Notes: generated by a model from the letters alone, not told the origin. 64,000 nucleotides of DNA from Starkeya sp. ORNL1 (GCF_012971745.1 NZ_CP048834.1:2108001-2172000), one strand, 5' to 3'. Positions 42,317 through 51,518 are shown, numbered from the stretch's first letter. Program-made: numbers and translations.

Positions 42317-43918
42317 ATGACGCGTTGCATCCACCTACTGCTTGCCCTTGCCGGCACTCTGCTCGCGCTGCCCGCAATGGCCGCGCCGCTGGATCGGCCT
42401 GCGCTCATCGCCCAGCTCTGCGGCAATGCCGGCGCCATGGGCGAGGCCGGCGCAGCACTGCTCGCCCTCGCCGCCGCCGGCAGCGCGGAGGATCGCGGCT
42501 GGGCGGCGCCGCTGGCGAAGGCGCTGATCGACAAGAAGCTCGCCTGCGACGACACCGGCGCCGTGCTGGGCGATGTCGATGCCGTGACCCGCGCACCGCG
42601 CACCGCGCCGGACACCGCCCGCACCCCGGTGCTCAGCCTGAAGAACCGCGCCGTGTTTGAGACCGCCGACGCCGCGCTCGCACTGCGCAGCGCGCCCGAT
42701 ACCGACCAGCGCGCCGCCGCGCTGCGCACGCTGGAGCGTCGGCCCGGTTCACTCCCCGAAGGCCTGCTCGATGCCGCCGCCGCGAGCGAAAGCGATGCCG
42801 GCCTGCGCACCCAGATCGAGACGCTGGCGCAGACCGCGGCGCTGAACTCTCCCGACATGGCCAAGCGCATCAATGCCATCAACCGCATCGCCGAGACTCC
42901 GAGCCGGCGCGCGCTGACGCAGATCTCCGCCCTGAAGGCCGATCCCGCCTATGCCTCGGACGCCGGCTTCCGGCAGGCGGTCGACCGCGCCGTCGGCCGG
43001 ATCGATCGTGGCATTGCCATCGGCGACACCCTGGCAGCGCTCTATAATGGCTTGAGCTTTGCCAGCATCCTGTTCATGGCCGCCATCGGCCTCGCCATCA
43101 TCTTCGGCCTGATGGGCGTCATCAATCTCGCCCAGGGCGAGCTGATCATGATCGGCGCCTATGTCACCTACCTCGTGCAGGAGGCGCTGCGCCACCTCGT
43201 CCCGGCGCTGCTCGACTGGTACCTGGTCCTCGCGATTCCCTTCGCCTTCCTGGTGACCGCCGCCATCGGCATCGCGCTGGAGGCGAGCCTGCTGCGCCAC
43301 CTCTACAAGCGCCCGCTGATGAGCCTGCTCGCCACCTGGGCGGTGAGCCTGTTCCTGGTGAACCTCGTCCGCGTGATCTTCGGCACGCAGAATCTGCAGT
43401 TCGAGACGCCGTTCTATGTCACTGGCGGCGTGCCGGTGATCGGCGACTTCATCTTCACCTGGAACCGCATGTTCGCCATCGCCTTCGCGGTGGCGACGCT
43501 GGCGATCACCTGGGCGGTGGTGCGCAAGACCCCGCTCGGGCTGAACATCCGCGCGGTGACGCAGAACCGCGACATGGCCGCCTGCATCGGCATCCCCACC
43601 CGCCGCGTCGACATGATGGCGTTCGGCCTCGGCTCCGGCCTCGCCGGGCTGGCGGGCCTCGCGCTGTCGCCGATCTACAGCGTGAACCCGCAAATGGGCC
43701 AGAACTTCATCATCGACAGCTTCATGGTGGTCGTGCTCGGCGGCGTCGGCACCATTGCAGGCACCGTGGTCGCCGCGCTCGGCATCGGTCAGATCAATGT
43801 GCTGATCGAGCCGCTGTGGGGCGCGGTCGCCGCCAAGGTGATCGTGCTGCTGATGATCATCGGCTTCCTGCAATGGCGGCCTGAAGGGCTGTTCGCCGTG
43901 AAGGGGTGCCGCAAATGA
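42317..43918 (+). CDS. urtB: Urea/amide ABC transporter permease UrtB (long form)
   Basis: A 533-residue protein in two parts. The first 230 residues follow a signal peptide (HLLLALAGTLLALPAMA) and are helical and periplasmic, as in many proteobacterial UrtB proteins. The rest is a LivH-like permease: LYNGLSFASILFMAAIGLAIIFGLMGVINLAQGELIMIGAYVTYLV, LGLNIRAVTQNRDMAACIGIPTRRVDMMAFGLGSGLAGLAGLALS, and FMVVVLGGVGTIAGTVVAALGIGQINVLIE. It starts 74 nt after urtA and overlaps urtC by 4 nt. Confidence 0.9.
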   Translation: MTRCIHLLLALAGTLLALPAMAAPLDRPALIAQLCGNAGAMGEAGAALLALAAAGSAEDRGWAAPLAKALIDKKLACDDTGAVLGDVDAVTRAPRTAPDTARTPVLSLKNRAVFETADAALALRSAPDTDQRAAALRTLERRPGSLPEGLLDAAAASESDAGLRTQIETLAQTAALNSPDMAKRINAINRIAETPSRRALTQISALKADPAYASDAGFRQAVDRAVGRIDRGIAIGDTLAALYNGLSFASILFMAAIGLAIIFGLMGVINLAQGELIMIGAYVTYLVQEALRHLVPALLDWYLVLAIPFAFLVTAAIGIALEASLLRHLYKRPLMSLLATWAVSLFLVNLVRVIFGTQNLQFETPFYVTGGVPVIGDFIFTWNRMFAIAFAVATLAITWAVVRKTPLGLNIRAVTQNRDMAACIGIPTRRVDMMAFGLGSGLAGLAGLALSPIYSVNPQMGQNFIIDSFMVVVLGGVGTIAGTVVAALGIGQINVLIEPLWGAVAAKVIVLLMIIGFLQWRPEGLFAVKGCRK

Positions 43919-44994
43919 CGCGCTGGACCCAGGACCGCGCCTTCCTCGCGCTGATCGCCGTGCTCGTCATCGTCGCGGTGGCGATGCCGGTGCTGGAACC
44001 CTCCCGCTATCTCACCAACGCCATCGGCCAGCTTGCCGCCTTCGCGGTGCTGGCGCTCTCGCTGGACCTGATCTGGGGCTATCTCGGCATTCTCTCGCTC
44101 GGCCATGGCCTGTTCTTCGCCATTGGCGGCTATGTCATTGCCATGCACCTGCTGAAGCACAGCTTCGAGGTGACGGGCACGGTGCCGGACTTCCTCCAGT
44201 TCATGGGCTGGAAGGATTTCCCGTTCTACTGGGCCGGCTTTGGCAGCTTCCCCTATGCGCTGGTCATTGCCATCGCGGTGACGACCTTGATCGCCGGTGT
44301 GTTCGGCTATGTCTCGTTCCGCTCGCGGGTCGGCGGCGTCTATTTCGCCATCATCACGCAGGCGCTGGTCTATGTCGCCATGCTGCTGATGTTCCGCAAT
44401 GACACCGGCTTCGGCGGCAATAACGGCATGACCGGCTTTGCCGTGGTGTTCGGCTGGCCGATCGGCACCACGGGGATGATCACCGCCATGGCGGTGGTCT
44501 CGGTGCTGGCGCTGGCGGGCGTCCTGCTCGCCTGCCGCATGCTGGTCGGCAGCCGCTTCGGCGCGCTGATGCTGGCGACGCGGGACGACGAGACCCGCCT
44601 GCGCACGCTCGGCTACGAGACGCTGCGCCTCAAGCTCGCGGTGTGGTGCCTCTCGGCGCTGATCGCGATGCTCGCCGGCATGCTCTATGTGCCGCAGGTC
44701 GGCATCATCAATCCGCGCGTGCTCTCGCCCGAATTGTCGCTGGAAATCGCGGTGTGGGTGGCGATCGGCGGGCGCGGCCATCTGGTCGGCGCGGTGATCG
44801 GCGCGCTGCTGGTGAACGCGGTGAAATTCTGGCTGTCCTCGGCGGCACCGGAGGTCTGGCCCTTCATCCTCTCGGGCCTGATCGTGCTGGTGGTGCTGGT
44901 CTTCCCCAACGGCCTCGTCGACCTCGCCAAATTCCGGCTCACCCGCCCGATGGGGGCGAAGCGGCTGGCGACCGAGATCGGGGAGGCGCGCTGA
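43915..44994 (+). CDS. urtC: Urea/amide ABC transporter permease UrtC
   Basis: A 359-residue LivM-like permease. ATG 43915 overlaps the urtB stop; a GTG three codons earlier is also possible. Signatures: LDLIWGYLGILSLGHGLFFAIGGYVIAMHL, FRSRVGGVYFAIITQALVYVAMLLMFRNDTGFGGNNGMTGF, and LLATRDDETRLRTLGYETLRLKLAVWCLSALIAMLAGMLYVPQVGIINP (with the usual coupling region). It pairs with UrtB in the membrane. It ends with a TGATG overlap with urtD. Confidence 0.93.
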   Translation: MTRWTQDRAFLALIAVLVIVAVAMPVLEPSRYLTNAIGQLAAFAVLALSLDLIWGYLGILSLGHGLFFAIGGYVIAMHLLKHSFEVTGTVPDFLQFMGWKDFPFYWAGFGSFPYALVIAIAVTTLIAGVFGYVSFRSRVGGVYFAIITQALVYVAMLLMFRNDTGFGGNNGMTGFAVVFGWPIGTTGMITAMAVVSVLALAGVLLACRMLVGSRFGALMLATRDDETRLRTLGYETLRLKLAVWCLSALIAMLAGMLYVPQVGIINPRVLSPELSLEIAVWVAIGGRGHLVGAVIGALLVNAVKFWLSSAAPEVWPFILSGLIVLVVLVFPNGLVDLAKFRLTRPMGAKRLATEIGEAR

Positions 44995-45722
44995 TGGCCG
45001 GCGTCGCGCTCCTGGTCGACGGGCTCACCGTGCAGTTCGGCAGCTTCCGCGCCATCAACGACCTGTCGCTCGCCATCGACTATGGCGAGGTGCGCGCAGT
45101 GATCGGCCCGAACGGCGCCGGCAAGACCACGCTGCTCGACGTCATCTCCGGCATCACCCGTCCCAGGGAAGGCCGCGTGCTGTTCGGCGATGTGCTCGAC
45201 ATCACGAGGCAGAGCGAATCCGCCATCGCCCGCGCCGGCATCCGCCGCAAGTTCCAGAAGCCGAGCGTGTTCGAGGGGCTCACCGTGCGCCAGCACATCG
45301 AGATCGGCACTGAAGCCGGTTTCCGCCGGAAGTATGAGGGCCCGGCGCTGGACGACCGCGTCGCCGAGGTGCTGGAGATTATCGGCCTCGCCGAGCAGGC
45401 CGCGCGCATGGCGGGCGCGCTCAGCCACGGCCAGAAGCAATGGCTGGAGATCGGCATGGTGCTCGCCTCCGACCCCAGGGTGCTGATGCTGGACGAGCCG
45501 GTCGCCGGCCTCACCGACGAGGAGACCGCGCGCACCGCCGCGCTGGTGCGCTCGCTGAAGCGGGCCGACCGCGCCATCGTCGTGGTCGAGCACGACATGG
45601 ATTTCGTCGAGCTGATCGCCGACCGCGTCACCGTGCTCCATGAAGGACGCACGCTGTTCGAAGGCTCCATGGACAAGGTCCGGGCCGACGAGAGCGTCGT
45701 CGAAGTCTATCTGGGGCGCTGA
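44994..45722 (+). CDS. urtD: Urea/amide ABC transporter ATP-binding protein UrtD
   Basis: A 242-residue ATPase of the LivG type. Walker A VIGPNGAGKTTLLDVISGI, the UrtD-typical IRRKFQKPSVFEGLTVRQHIEI, signature LSHGQKQWLEIGMVLA, Walker B VLMLDEPVAGLTDEET and switch His IVVVEHDMDFVELIAD are all present. It overlaps urtC by 1 nt. Confidence 0.93.
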   Translation: MAGVALLVDGLTVQFGSFRAINDLSLAIDYGEVRAVIGPNGAGKTTLLDVISGITRPREGRVLFGDVLDITRQSESAIARAGIRRKFQKPSVFEGLTVRQHIEIGTEAGFRRKYEGPALDDRVAEVLEIIGLAEQAARMAGALSHGQKQWLEIGMVLASDPRVLMLDEPVAGLTDEETARTAALVRSLKRADRAIVVVEHDMDFVELIADRVTVLHEGRTLFEGSMDKVRADESVVEVYLGR

Positions 45723-45723
45723 C

Positions 45724-46416
45724 ATGCAGTTCCGTGTCGAAGCGCTCGACCAGCATTACGGCTCGGCCCAGGTGCTGCGCCATGTCGACCTCACCATCGC
45801 ACCGGGCGAATGCATGGCAGTGCTCGGCCGCAACGGCGCCGGCAAGACCACGCTGCTCAAATGCGTCATGGGCGTGCTGGCGCCGACCTCCGGCCGCGTG
45901 CTGCTGGATGAGCTGGATGCCACCTCCTGGTCGCCGAACCGGCGCTCGCATGCCGGCCTCGCTTATGTGCCGCAAGGCCGCGAGATCTTCTCCGAGCTGA
46001 CCGTAGGCGAGAATATCGAGGCCGCGGCCCGCGCCCACGGCACCTATGGCACCGCGGCGATGGAGGAGGCGATCGGCCTGTTCCCGGTGCTGAAGGAGAT
46101 GTGGAAGCGCTCCGGCGGCGCGCTCTCCGGCGGCCAGCAGCAGCAACTCGCCATCGCCCGGGCGCTGGTCACGCTGCCGAAGCTCCTGATCCTCGACGAG
46201 CCGACCGAGGGCATCCAGCCCAATATCGTCGCCGCCATCGGGCAGGTGCTCACCTCGCTGAAGGGGCGCATCTCCATTCTTCTGGTCGAGCAGTATCTAG
46301 ACTTCGCCATCGGCGTCGCCGACGCCTTCATCATCCTCTCGCGCGGCACCGTCATCGAGGCCGGGCGCGCCGAGGCGATGAGCCGCGAGCATCTCACCCG
46401 TCACATCGCCGTCTGA
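45724..46416 (+). CDS. urtE: Urea/amide ABC transporter ATP-binding protein UrtE
   Basis: A 230-residue LivF-type ATPase. Walker A VLGRNGAGKTTLLKCVMGVL, AYVPQGREIFSELTVGENIE, signature LSGGQQQQLAIARALV, Walker B LLILDEPTEGIQPNIV, and ILLVEQYLDFAIGVADAF are the expected motifs. It follows urtD by 1 nt and leads into the formamidase gene 23 nt later. Confidence 0.93.
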   Translation: MQFRVEALDQHYGSAQVLRHVDLTIAPGECMAVLGRNGAGKTTLLKCVMGVLAPTSGRVLLDELDATSWSPNRRSHAGLAYVPQGREIFSELTVGENIEAAARAHGTYGTAAMEEAIGLFPVLKEMWKRSGGALSGGQQQQLAIARALVTLPKLLILDEPTEGIQPNIVAAIGQVLTSLKGRISILLVEQYLDFAIGVADAFIILSRGTVIEAGRAEAMSREHLTRHIAV

Positions 46417-46439
46417 ACCGCGCACCGCAGGAGCTTGCC

Positions 46440-47378
46440 ATGTCGCGCCGCTATGAAATCCCCGCAACGCCGGAAAACATGGTGTGGGGCTATCTCGACA
46501 GCACGACGCCACCGGTGCTGGAGGTCGCGTCCGGCGACGTGGTGACGCTGCATTCCTTCCCCGCCGGCGGCAAGGAGACGCTGCCCGACGACCTGTCGCT
46601 GGTGCCGGCCGACTATATGACGGCGCTCGACACCCTCCCGCAGGGGCCGGGCCCGCATTTCATCACCGGGCCGGTATTCGTGAAGGATGCGCGGCCCGGC
46701 GATGCGCTGCAGGTCGACATCATCGACGTGAAGGTGCGCCAGGACTGGGGCTTCGTCTCCATCCTGCCACTGCTCGGCACGCTGCCCGACGAATTCACCG
46801 AATACGAGACCATCCACCCCAAGGTCGACCACGCGCGCAATGTCTGCGTCATGCCGTGGGGCTCGATGATCCCGCTCGATCCGTTCTTCGGCATCATCGC
46901 CACCGCCCCGCCGCCGGCCTGGGGCCGCTGCGGCTCGCCGGTGCCGCGCGCCTTCGGCGGCAACATGGACAATAAGGAGCTGCGCGCCGGCACCACGTTG
47001 TACCTGCCGGTCTATAATGAGGGTGCGCTGTTCTTCGCCGGCGACGGCCATGGCGTGCAGGGCGACGGCGAGGTGTGCATCACCGCGCTGGAGACCGGGG
47101 TGACCGGCACCTTCCGCCTTACCGTGCGCAAGGACATGGAGCTCGACTGGCCGTTTGCCGAGAGCGCGACGCATCTGATGTCGATCGGCCTCGACGAGGA
47201 CCTCGACGACGCGGCGAAGCAGGCGACGCGGGAGATGGTGCGGCACATCTGCCTGCGCACCAACCTCACCCGCAACCAGGCCTACATGCTGTGCTCGCTC
47301 GCCGGAAACCTGCGCGTCACGCAGATGGTGGACGGCAACAAGGGCGTCCACATGCTGCTGGCGAAGTCGCATCTTTAG
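46440..47378 (+). CDS. fmdA: Formamidase / acetamidase family protein (2)
   Basis: A 312-residue amidase of the FmdA_AmdA family. Key stretches: PPVLEVASGDVVTLHSFPAGGKETLPDD, PGPHFITGPVFVKDARPGDALQVDIIDVKVRQDWGFVSILPLLG, RNVCVMPWGSMIPLDPFFGIIATAPPPAWGRCGSPVPRAFGGNMDNKEL, and LFFAGDGHGVQGDGEVCITALETGVTG. The transporter just upstream makes it likely that imported formamide or a short amide is hydrolysed to ammonia here. The start ATG 46440 has a CAGGAG ribosome site. Confidence 0.9.
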   Translation: MSRRYEIPATPENMVWGYLDSTTPPVLEVASGDVVTLHSFPAGGKETLPDDLSLVPADYMTALDTLPQGPGPHFITGPVFVKDARPGDALQVDIIDVKVRQDWGFVSILPLLGTLPDEFTEYETIHPKVDHARNVCVMPWGSMIPLDPFFGIIATAPPPAWGRCGSPVPRAFGGNMDNKELRAGTTLYLPVYNEGALFFAGDGHGVQGDGEVCITALETGVTGTFRLTVRKDMELDWPFAESATHLMSIGLDEDLDDAAKQATREMVRHICLRTNLTRNQAYMLCSLAGNLRVTQMVDGNKGVHMLLAKSHL

Positions 47379-47393
47379 GGCGGCGTCGCCCTG

Positions 47394-47502
47394 CTTCAAC
47401 ATCCTTCGAGGCTCGCCAGCGCGAGCACCTCAGGATGAGGTCGATTTAAAAGACAAACCTCATCCTGAGGTGCCCGGCAAAGCCGGGCCTCGAAGGATGT
47501 TC
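47394..47502. repeat. Paired inverted repeat family R2, copy 8
   Basis: CAACATCCTTCGAGG...CACCTCAGGATGAGG and CCTCATCCTGAGGTGCCCG...CGAAGGATG between the convergent fmdA and Tat-protein genes. Confidence 0.9.
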
Positions 47503-47522
47503 ACGCAGAGCGACCAAAAGGC

Positions 47523-47807
47523 CTATTGCGGGCCGTCGCCGCCGTGCTCGTCGGCGAACACGATGCCGGCCTGGGTCTCGGCGATAGCCTGCTGCACCAG
47601 CTCCATCGCTTTCTCGCGGTGGCCGCCCTTGTTCGGGGTGGATTCGCGCAACGAGGCCAGCGCCTGGTAGAGCGCGGACATGGCGCGCTCCATATTGCCC
47701 TGGTAGGCGGCGGCCGGGGTCGCGGCAGCGCCGACCATGCCGACGGCAAGCGCACCACCGGCGGCAAGAGCCGCGAGGTCGCGACGGGTCATTTTGCTCT
47801 CGGACAT
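47523..47807 (-). CDS. Small Tat-exported hypothetical protein
   Basis: A 94-residue protein started at the ATG complement of 47805-47807, which has a strong GGGAGGAAC ribosome site; a slightly longer frame exists. The twin-arginine signal is KMTRRDLAALAAGGALAVGMVGAAATPAAA. The mature part of about 60 residues is helical (NMERAMSALYQALASLRESTPNKGGHREKAMELVQQAIAETQAGIVFADEHGG). No family is named with confidence. Tat export suggests it folds or binds a partner before export. Confidence 0.75.
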   Translation of the reverse strand: MSESKMTRRDLAALAAGGALAVGMVGAAATPAAAYQGNMERAMSALYQALASLRESTPNKGGHREKAMELVQQAIAETQAGIVFADEHGGDGPQ

Positions 47808-47906
47808 CGGAGTTCCTCCCATTGAGTAAGCTGGCTAATAATCTGCAATCTTGAAGTGCCGCAGAATGGCGCCCGCGTGCGGCGGCGGCAATAGGGCGTC
47901 CTGCTT

Positions 47907-48018
47907 CAACATCCTTCGAGGCTCGCTGCGCGAGCACCTCAGGATGAGGTTGTTCTCAAGGAGGAACCTCATCCTGAGGTGCCGGCAAACGGCCGGCCTC
48001 GAAGGATGTTGAAGCCGA
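47907..48018. repeat. Paired inverted repeat family R2, copy 9
   Basis: CAACATCCTTCGAGG...GCACCTCAGGATGAGG and CCTCATCCTGAGGTGCCGG...CGAAGGATGTTG. Lies in the 223-nt gap downstream of the GGDEF-EAL gene. Confidence 0.88.
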
Positions 48019-48030
48019 GCGAGCCCCGAC

Positions 48031-50361
48031 TTACGCCGCGTTCGAGCTGAGCGAGCCGGCGTGCTGGATGCTGAGCAGGCCTTCGCGCTCGGCCACCAGC
48101 CGCTTGCGGATATCGACGCTCGGAATGGCGGGGCTGAACAGGAAGCCCTGCACCTCGCTCACGCTCTTCTCGGCGGCGAGCACGGCCAGCTGCTGCTGGG
48201 TCTCCACGCCCTCGACCACCACCGACATGCCGAGTTCGACCGAGAGCCGCGCCACGCCGCGCAGCAGCTTCATGGCGCGGCGGTCGGCCTCGACGCCGAG
48301 CAGGAAGGAGCGGTCGATCTTCACCTTGCTGAGCGGGAAGGCCTGGAGATAGCTGAGGCTGGAATAGCCCGTGCCGAAATCGTCGAGCGCGATACGCACG
48401 CCCATATTGCGCAGCCGGCGCAGCGTCCGCCGCGTCGCCGCAGTGTCCTGCAGCAGCACGGTCTCGGTGATCTCGATCTCCAGCCGGTCCGGCGACAGGC
48501 CGGAGGTGGCGAGCGCCTCGCGCACAAGCGCCTCGACATTGGCGCGGCGGAACTGGATCGGCGACAGATTGACGGCGACGCTGACATCGGTCGGCCATTT
48601 GGTGCATTCGCTGCACGCCTGGCGCAGCACCCAGGCGCCGATATCGACGATCAGCCCCATCTCCTCGGCGACCGGGATGAACTCGGCCGGCGAGATCATG
48701 CCGCGCGTGGGATGCGGCCAGCGCAGCAGCGCCTCGCAGGTGGTCGAGCGACCGGATTGCAGATTGACGATCGGCTGGTAGTGCAGCTGGAACTCGCCGC
48801 GCGCCAGCGCGTCGCGGATGTCGAGCTCGAGCGTGCGGCGGGCCTGTGCCTTCACGTCCATGTCGCGCTCGAAGAAGCGCGATACGCCGCGCCCGTCCGC
48901 CTTGGCGCGGTAGAGCGCCATGTCGGCGTTCTTCAGCAACTGGTCGACGCTCGCGCCGTCCTGCGGGGTGAGCGAGATGCCGACGCTGGCGCCGACCACG
49001 ATCTGGTGGCCGTCAATGTCGTAGATCTCGCTGAGCGTCTCGATGATGCGGTGGGCGAGCGTGGCGGCGTCCTTCAGCTCCTTGCCGCGGCGCAGGGTCT
49101 GCAGCACCACGAACTCGTCGCCGCCGAAGCGGGCGACGAGGTCGATCTCGCGCACCGCGTTGCGCAGCCGGTCGGCCACCTCGCACAGCAGGGCGTCGCC
49201 GCACGAATGGCCGAGCGTGTCGTTGACCTGCTTGAAATCGTCGAGATCGACGAACAGCACGGCGCGCGAGGTGCCCATGTTGCGGCTGGCCAGCGCGCTC
49301 TCGAACTGCTCGGTGAAGGAGGTGCGGTTCGGCAGGCCGGTCAGCGCGTCGTAGCGGGCGAGGTGCTCGATCTTGGCTTCCGCGCTGCGCCGCTCGGTGA
49401 TGTCCTCCACCAGCACGACGCAGCCGCCGGTCTCCATCGGCTGGAAGGTGAGTTCCAGCATGCGCCCGTCGGCGCGGTCGACCAGAAGCGGCTCGCGGCG
49501 CATCGCCACCAGCGCCTCCATGAAGGCGGCAGCGAAATGGCCGACCGCCTGCGGCAACATCCGGCCGGAGCGCATGCATTCGAGCAGCAGGTCGTGGGCC
49601 GGCGTGCCGCCGCGCTTTTCGCCCTCGGGCAGGCCGAGCAACTCGTCGAAACGCGAATTGGCGACGACGAATTTCTGCCGCTCGTCGAACATGCACAGGC
49701 CGTGCGGCATGTTGTTGAGCGCGGTGTCGAACTGAGCCGCCAGCGACTTGATGTCGTGGGTGGCGACCACCGCATTCATCAATATGCCGCGCAGCCGCGA
49801 GGAGATCACGCGGATCGAGAGGAAGAACGGCACCAGCAGCAGCGCCAGGAAGGCGTAGTAGCTGTCGTACTGCACCATCAGGCCGGCGATCATCGGCACT
49901 GCCGCACACAGTGTCTGGGTGACGACGAGCTGGTCGCTGGAGAAATTGCGCCCGGTGATGCCGACCATATAGCCCAGCACCACGGAGAAGCTGATGAGAT
50001 GCACCACCGCGTCGGAGTTGCGGGCGAAGGTGAGGAAGCACCAGATGCCCAGCACCGCGACATAGGTGGCGGAACCGATGATGTAGCGCACCTCCCAGCG
50101 GCGCGCGGATTCGTAGGAAGCGGGCTTCTCGCTCTGGCCGGCAAAGGCGCGCATGTCGCGCCCGCGGGCAAAGCCGATCAGCGCCAGCACCAGTGCACAG
50201 GCCAGCAGGGTCCAGTCGCCGGTTTTCCACCAGGTGACGAGCGCGGCGACCGAGGCGCTGATCGAGCCGGCATAGAGCGAGCGTGCGTCCGAATACAGCG
50301 CCTCGACAGTCGAGACGTAGATATCCAGCGGCAGCTTCTCGTGCGGCGGTCGAAGACGCAT
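48031..50361 (-). CDS. GGDEF-EAL cyclic-di-GMP signalling protein with PAS domain
   Basis: A 776-residue protein. The N-terminal 190 residues contain several membrane helices (for example IGSATYVAVLGIWCFLTFA and YAFLALLLVPFFLSI). A PAS-like domain follows (QFDTALNNMPHGLCMFDERQKFVVANSRFDELLGLP). The GGDEF domain carries an intact RFGGDEFVVL active site, and the EAL domain has CEALLRWPHPTRG with NLSPIQFRR and DDFGTGYSSLSYLQ. Both motifs look catalytic, so it may make and break c-di-GMP. It is divergent from the FeeM-like gene. Confidence 0.93.
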   Translation of the reverse strand: MRLRPPHEKLPLDIYVSTVEALYSDARSLYAGSISASVAALVTWWKTGDWTLLACALVLALIGFARGRDMRAFAGQSEKPASYESARRWEVRYIIGSATYVAVLGIWCFLTFARNSDAVVHLISFSVVLGYMVGITGRNFSSDQLVVTQTLCAAVPMIAGLMVQYDSYYAFLALLLVPFFLSIRVISSRLRGILMNAVVATHDIKSLAAQFDTALNNMPHGLCMFDERQKFVVANSRFDELLGLPEGEKRGGTPAHDLLLECMRSGRMLPQAVGHFAAAFMEALVAMRREPLLVDRADGRMLELTFQPMETGGCVVLVEDITERRSAEAKIEHLARYDALTGLPNRTSFTEQFESALASRNMGTSRAVLFVDLDDFKQVNDTLGHSCGDALLCEVADRLRNAVREIDLVARFGGDEFVVLQTLRRGKELKDAATLAHRIIETLSEIYDIDGHQIVVGASVGISLTPQDGASVDQLLKNADMALYRAKADGRGVSRFFERDMDVKAQARRTLELDIRDALARGEFQLHYQPIVNLQSGRSTTCEALLRWPHPTRGMISPAEFIPVAEEMGLIVDIGAWVLRQACSECTKWPTDVSVAVNLSPIQFRRANVEALVREALATSGLSPDRLEIEITETVLLQDTAATRRTLRRLRNMGVRIALDDFGTGYSSLSYLQAFPLSKVKIDRSFLLGVEADRRAMKLLRGVARLSVELGMSVVVEGVETQQQLAVLAAEKSVSEVQGFLFSPAIPSVDIRKRLVAEREGLLSIQHAGSLSSNAA

Positions 50362-50427
50362 GGTTGGTGACGGACCTCCCGATCGACCGCCAATGTGCCC
50401 GGAATACCTTTACAATCCCTCGTCGCG

Positions 50428-50447
50428 ATCGCTCAAATTTAAGCGAT
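50428..50447. promoter_or_regulatory. Near-perfect palindrome upstream of the GGDEF-EAL gene
   Basis: ATCGCTCAAATTTAAGCGAT is an inverted repeat with a single mismatch, 67 nt before the GGDEF-EAL start codon. It is a candidate operator. Confidence 0.45.
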
Positions 50448-50585
50448 TTTCCGACAACCCTGTACAGCTTCGGCGCTTTTCCTCGCGTGATGGTTGGGCG
50501 GTGGTGCGGTTTGCGCAGCCGTCAAGCCCCCTCGCCTGCGACACAAAGCCTAAATTTTGATGATTATTTTAAGATTTAAATTTAG

Positions 50586-50600
50586 TTAACAAACAGTTAA
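50586..50600. promoter_or_regulatory. CtrA-type binding site TTAA-N7-TTAA
   Basis: TTAA-CAAACAG-TTAA, the full alphaproteobacterial CtrA spacing, 45 nt before the FeeM-like gene start. Further TTAA words lie at 50569 and 50576 in the same AT-rich patch. It may also influence the divergent GGDEF-EAL gene. Confidence 0.65.
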
Positions 50601-50645
50601 ATTACCTCCGCGCGGGGCGTATTTTCCCAGTGCGAGGAGGGTTTT

Positions 50646-51377
50646 ATGGCGTCTACGGCGCTTGCAGGCCGCAGTTTTTCCGAGCGTTTGGTCGATTTCC
50701 TGGATGTCATTGATTGCCGGCCCATCGACGATGGGGAGGAACGCGAAGCCGTGTTCCGGCTGCGCTACGATGCCTATGTGCGCGAGGGCGCGATCCCGCT
50801 CAGCTTCAGCAAGCGGTTTACGGACCCTTACGACGACGCGCCGAACGCGTGGATCTTCGGCATCTATATTGAAGACCAGCTCGCCTCCTCGATCCGGGTG
50901 CACGTCGCCTCGCCCGAGCATCCGGACGCGCCGTGCATGACGGTGTTCTCCGACCTGCTCGGCCCGGAGATCGCGCGCGGCCATTCCATCGTCGATCCGA
51001 CCCGCTTCGTCGCCGACCAGACGATGGCCCGGCTGCACCCGGAACTGCCTTATGCGACGGTGCGCATGGGCTTCCTCGCCTCGGAATATTTCGACGCCGA
51101 TATCGGTCTCGCCACCGTGCGCGCCGAGCACCAGGCCTTCTACAAGCGCCTGTTCGGCCTGAAGCCGTTGTGCGAGCCGCGCGACTATCCGAGCCTGATG
51201 AAGCCGATCAGCCTGATGGCGATCCACTATCCGACGGTGCGCGAGGGCATCATGGCCCGCTATCCGTTCCTGCGCTCGACCGAGCGGGAGCGCGCGGCGC
51301 TGTTCGGCCGCATGCCGGCCATGCCCAGCGTCCCGCTGGTGCCGCAACCGGCGGCGTTCGAGGCCGCGCGGGGCTGA
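50646..51377 (+). CDS. FeeM/autoinducer-synthase-like N-acyltransferase
   Basis: A 243-residue protein of the GNAT-like fold shared by AHL synthases and the N-acyl amino acid synthase FeeM. REAVFRLRYDAYVREGAIP resembles the LuxI/FeeM FRLR motif, followed by AWIFGIYIEDQLASSIRVHVASPE, HSIVDPTRFVADQTMARLHPELPYATVRMGFLASEYFDADIGLATVRAEHQAFYKRLFGL. These enzymes use acyl-ACP to acylate an amino acid or SAM. No receptor gene is adjacent, so signal use is uncertain. The start has a GGAGGGTTTT ribosome site and a CtrA site upstream. Confidence 0.75.
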   Translation: MASTALAGRSFSERLVDFLDVIDCRPIDDGEEREAVFRLRYDAYVREGAIPLSFSKRFTDPYDDAPNAWIFGIYIEDQLASSIRVHVASPEHPDAPCMTVFSDLLGPEIARGHSIVDPTRFVADQTMARLHPELPYATVRMGFLASEYFDADIGLATVRAEHQAFYKRLFGLKPLCEPRDYPSLMKPISLMAIHYPTVREGIMARYPFLRSTERERAALFGRMPAMPSVPLVPQPAAFEAARG

Positions 51378-51403
51378 GGCGGACGTTATTCGGAAAACGA
51401 GGC

Positions 51404-51507
51404 CGTCATCCCGGCCGAAGGCGAAGCCGTAGAGCCGGGATCGCGTGAAGTCCCGCTCGGCACCTTGCCTGCGATCCCGGCCCGGCCTTCGGCCGTCCGG
51501 GATGACG
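51404..51507. repeat. REP-like repeat family R1, copy 7
   Basis: CGTCATCCCGGCCGAAGG...GGCCGTCCGGGATGACG at the convergent junction of the FeeM-like and hydrolase genes. Confidence 0.88.
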
Positions 51508-51518
51508 ACATGAATGTC

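Noticed and set aside
48061..50370. 769-codon plus-strand frame opposite the GGDEF-EAL gene
   Set aside because: Shadow of the opposite-strand gene, which has intact GGDEF and EAL motifs.
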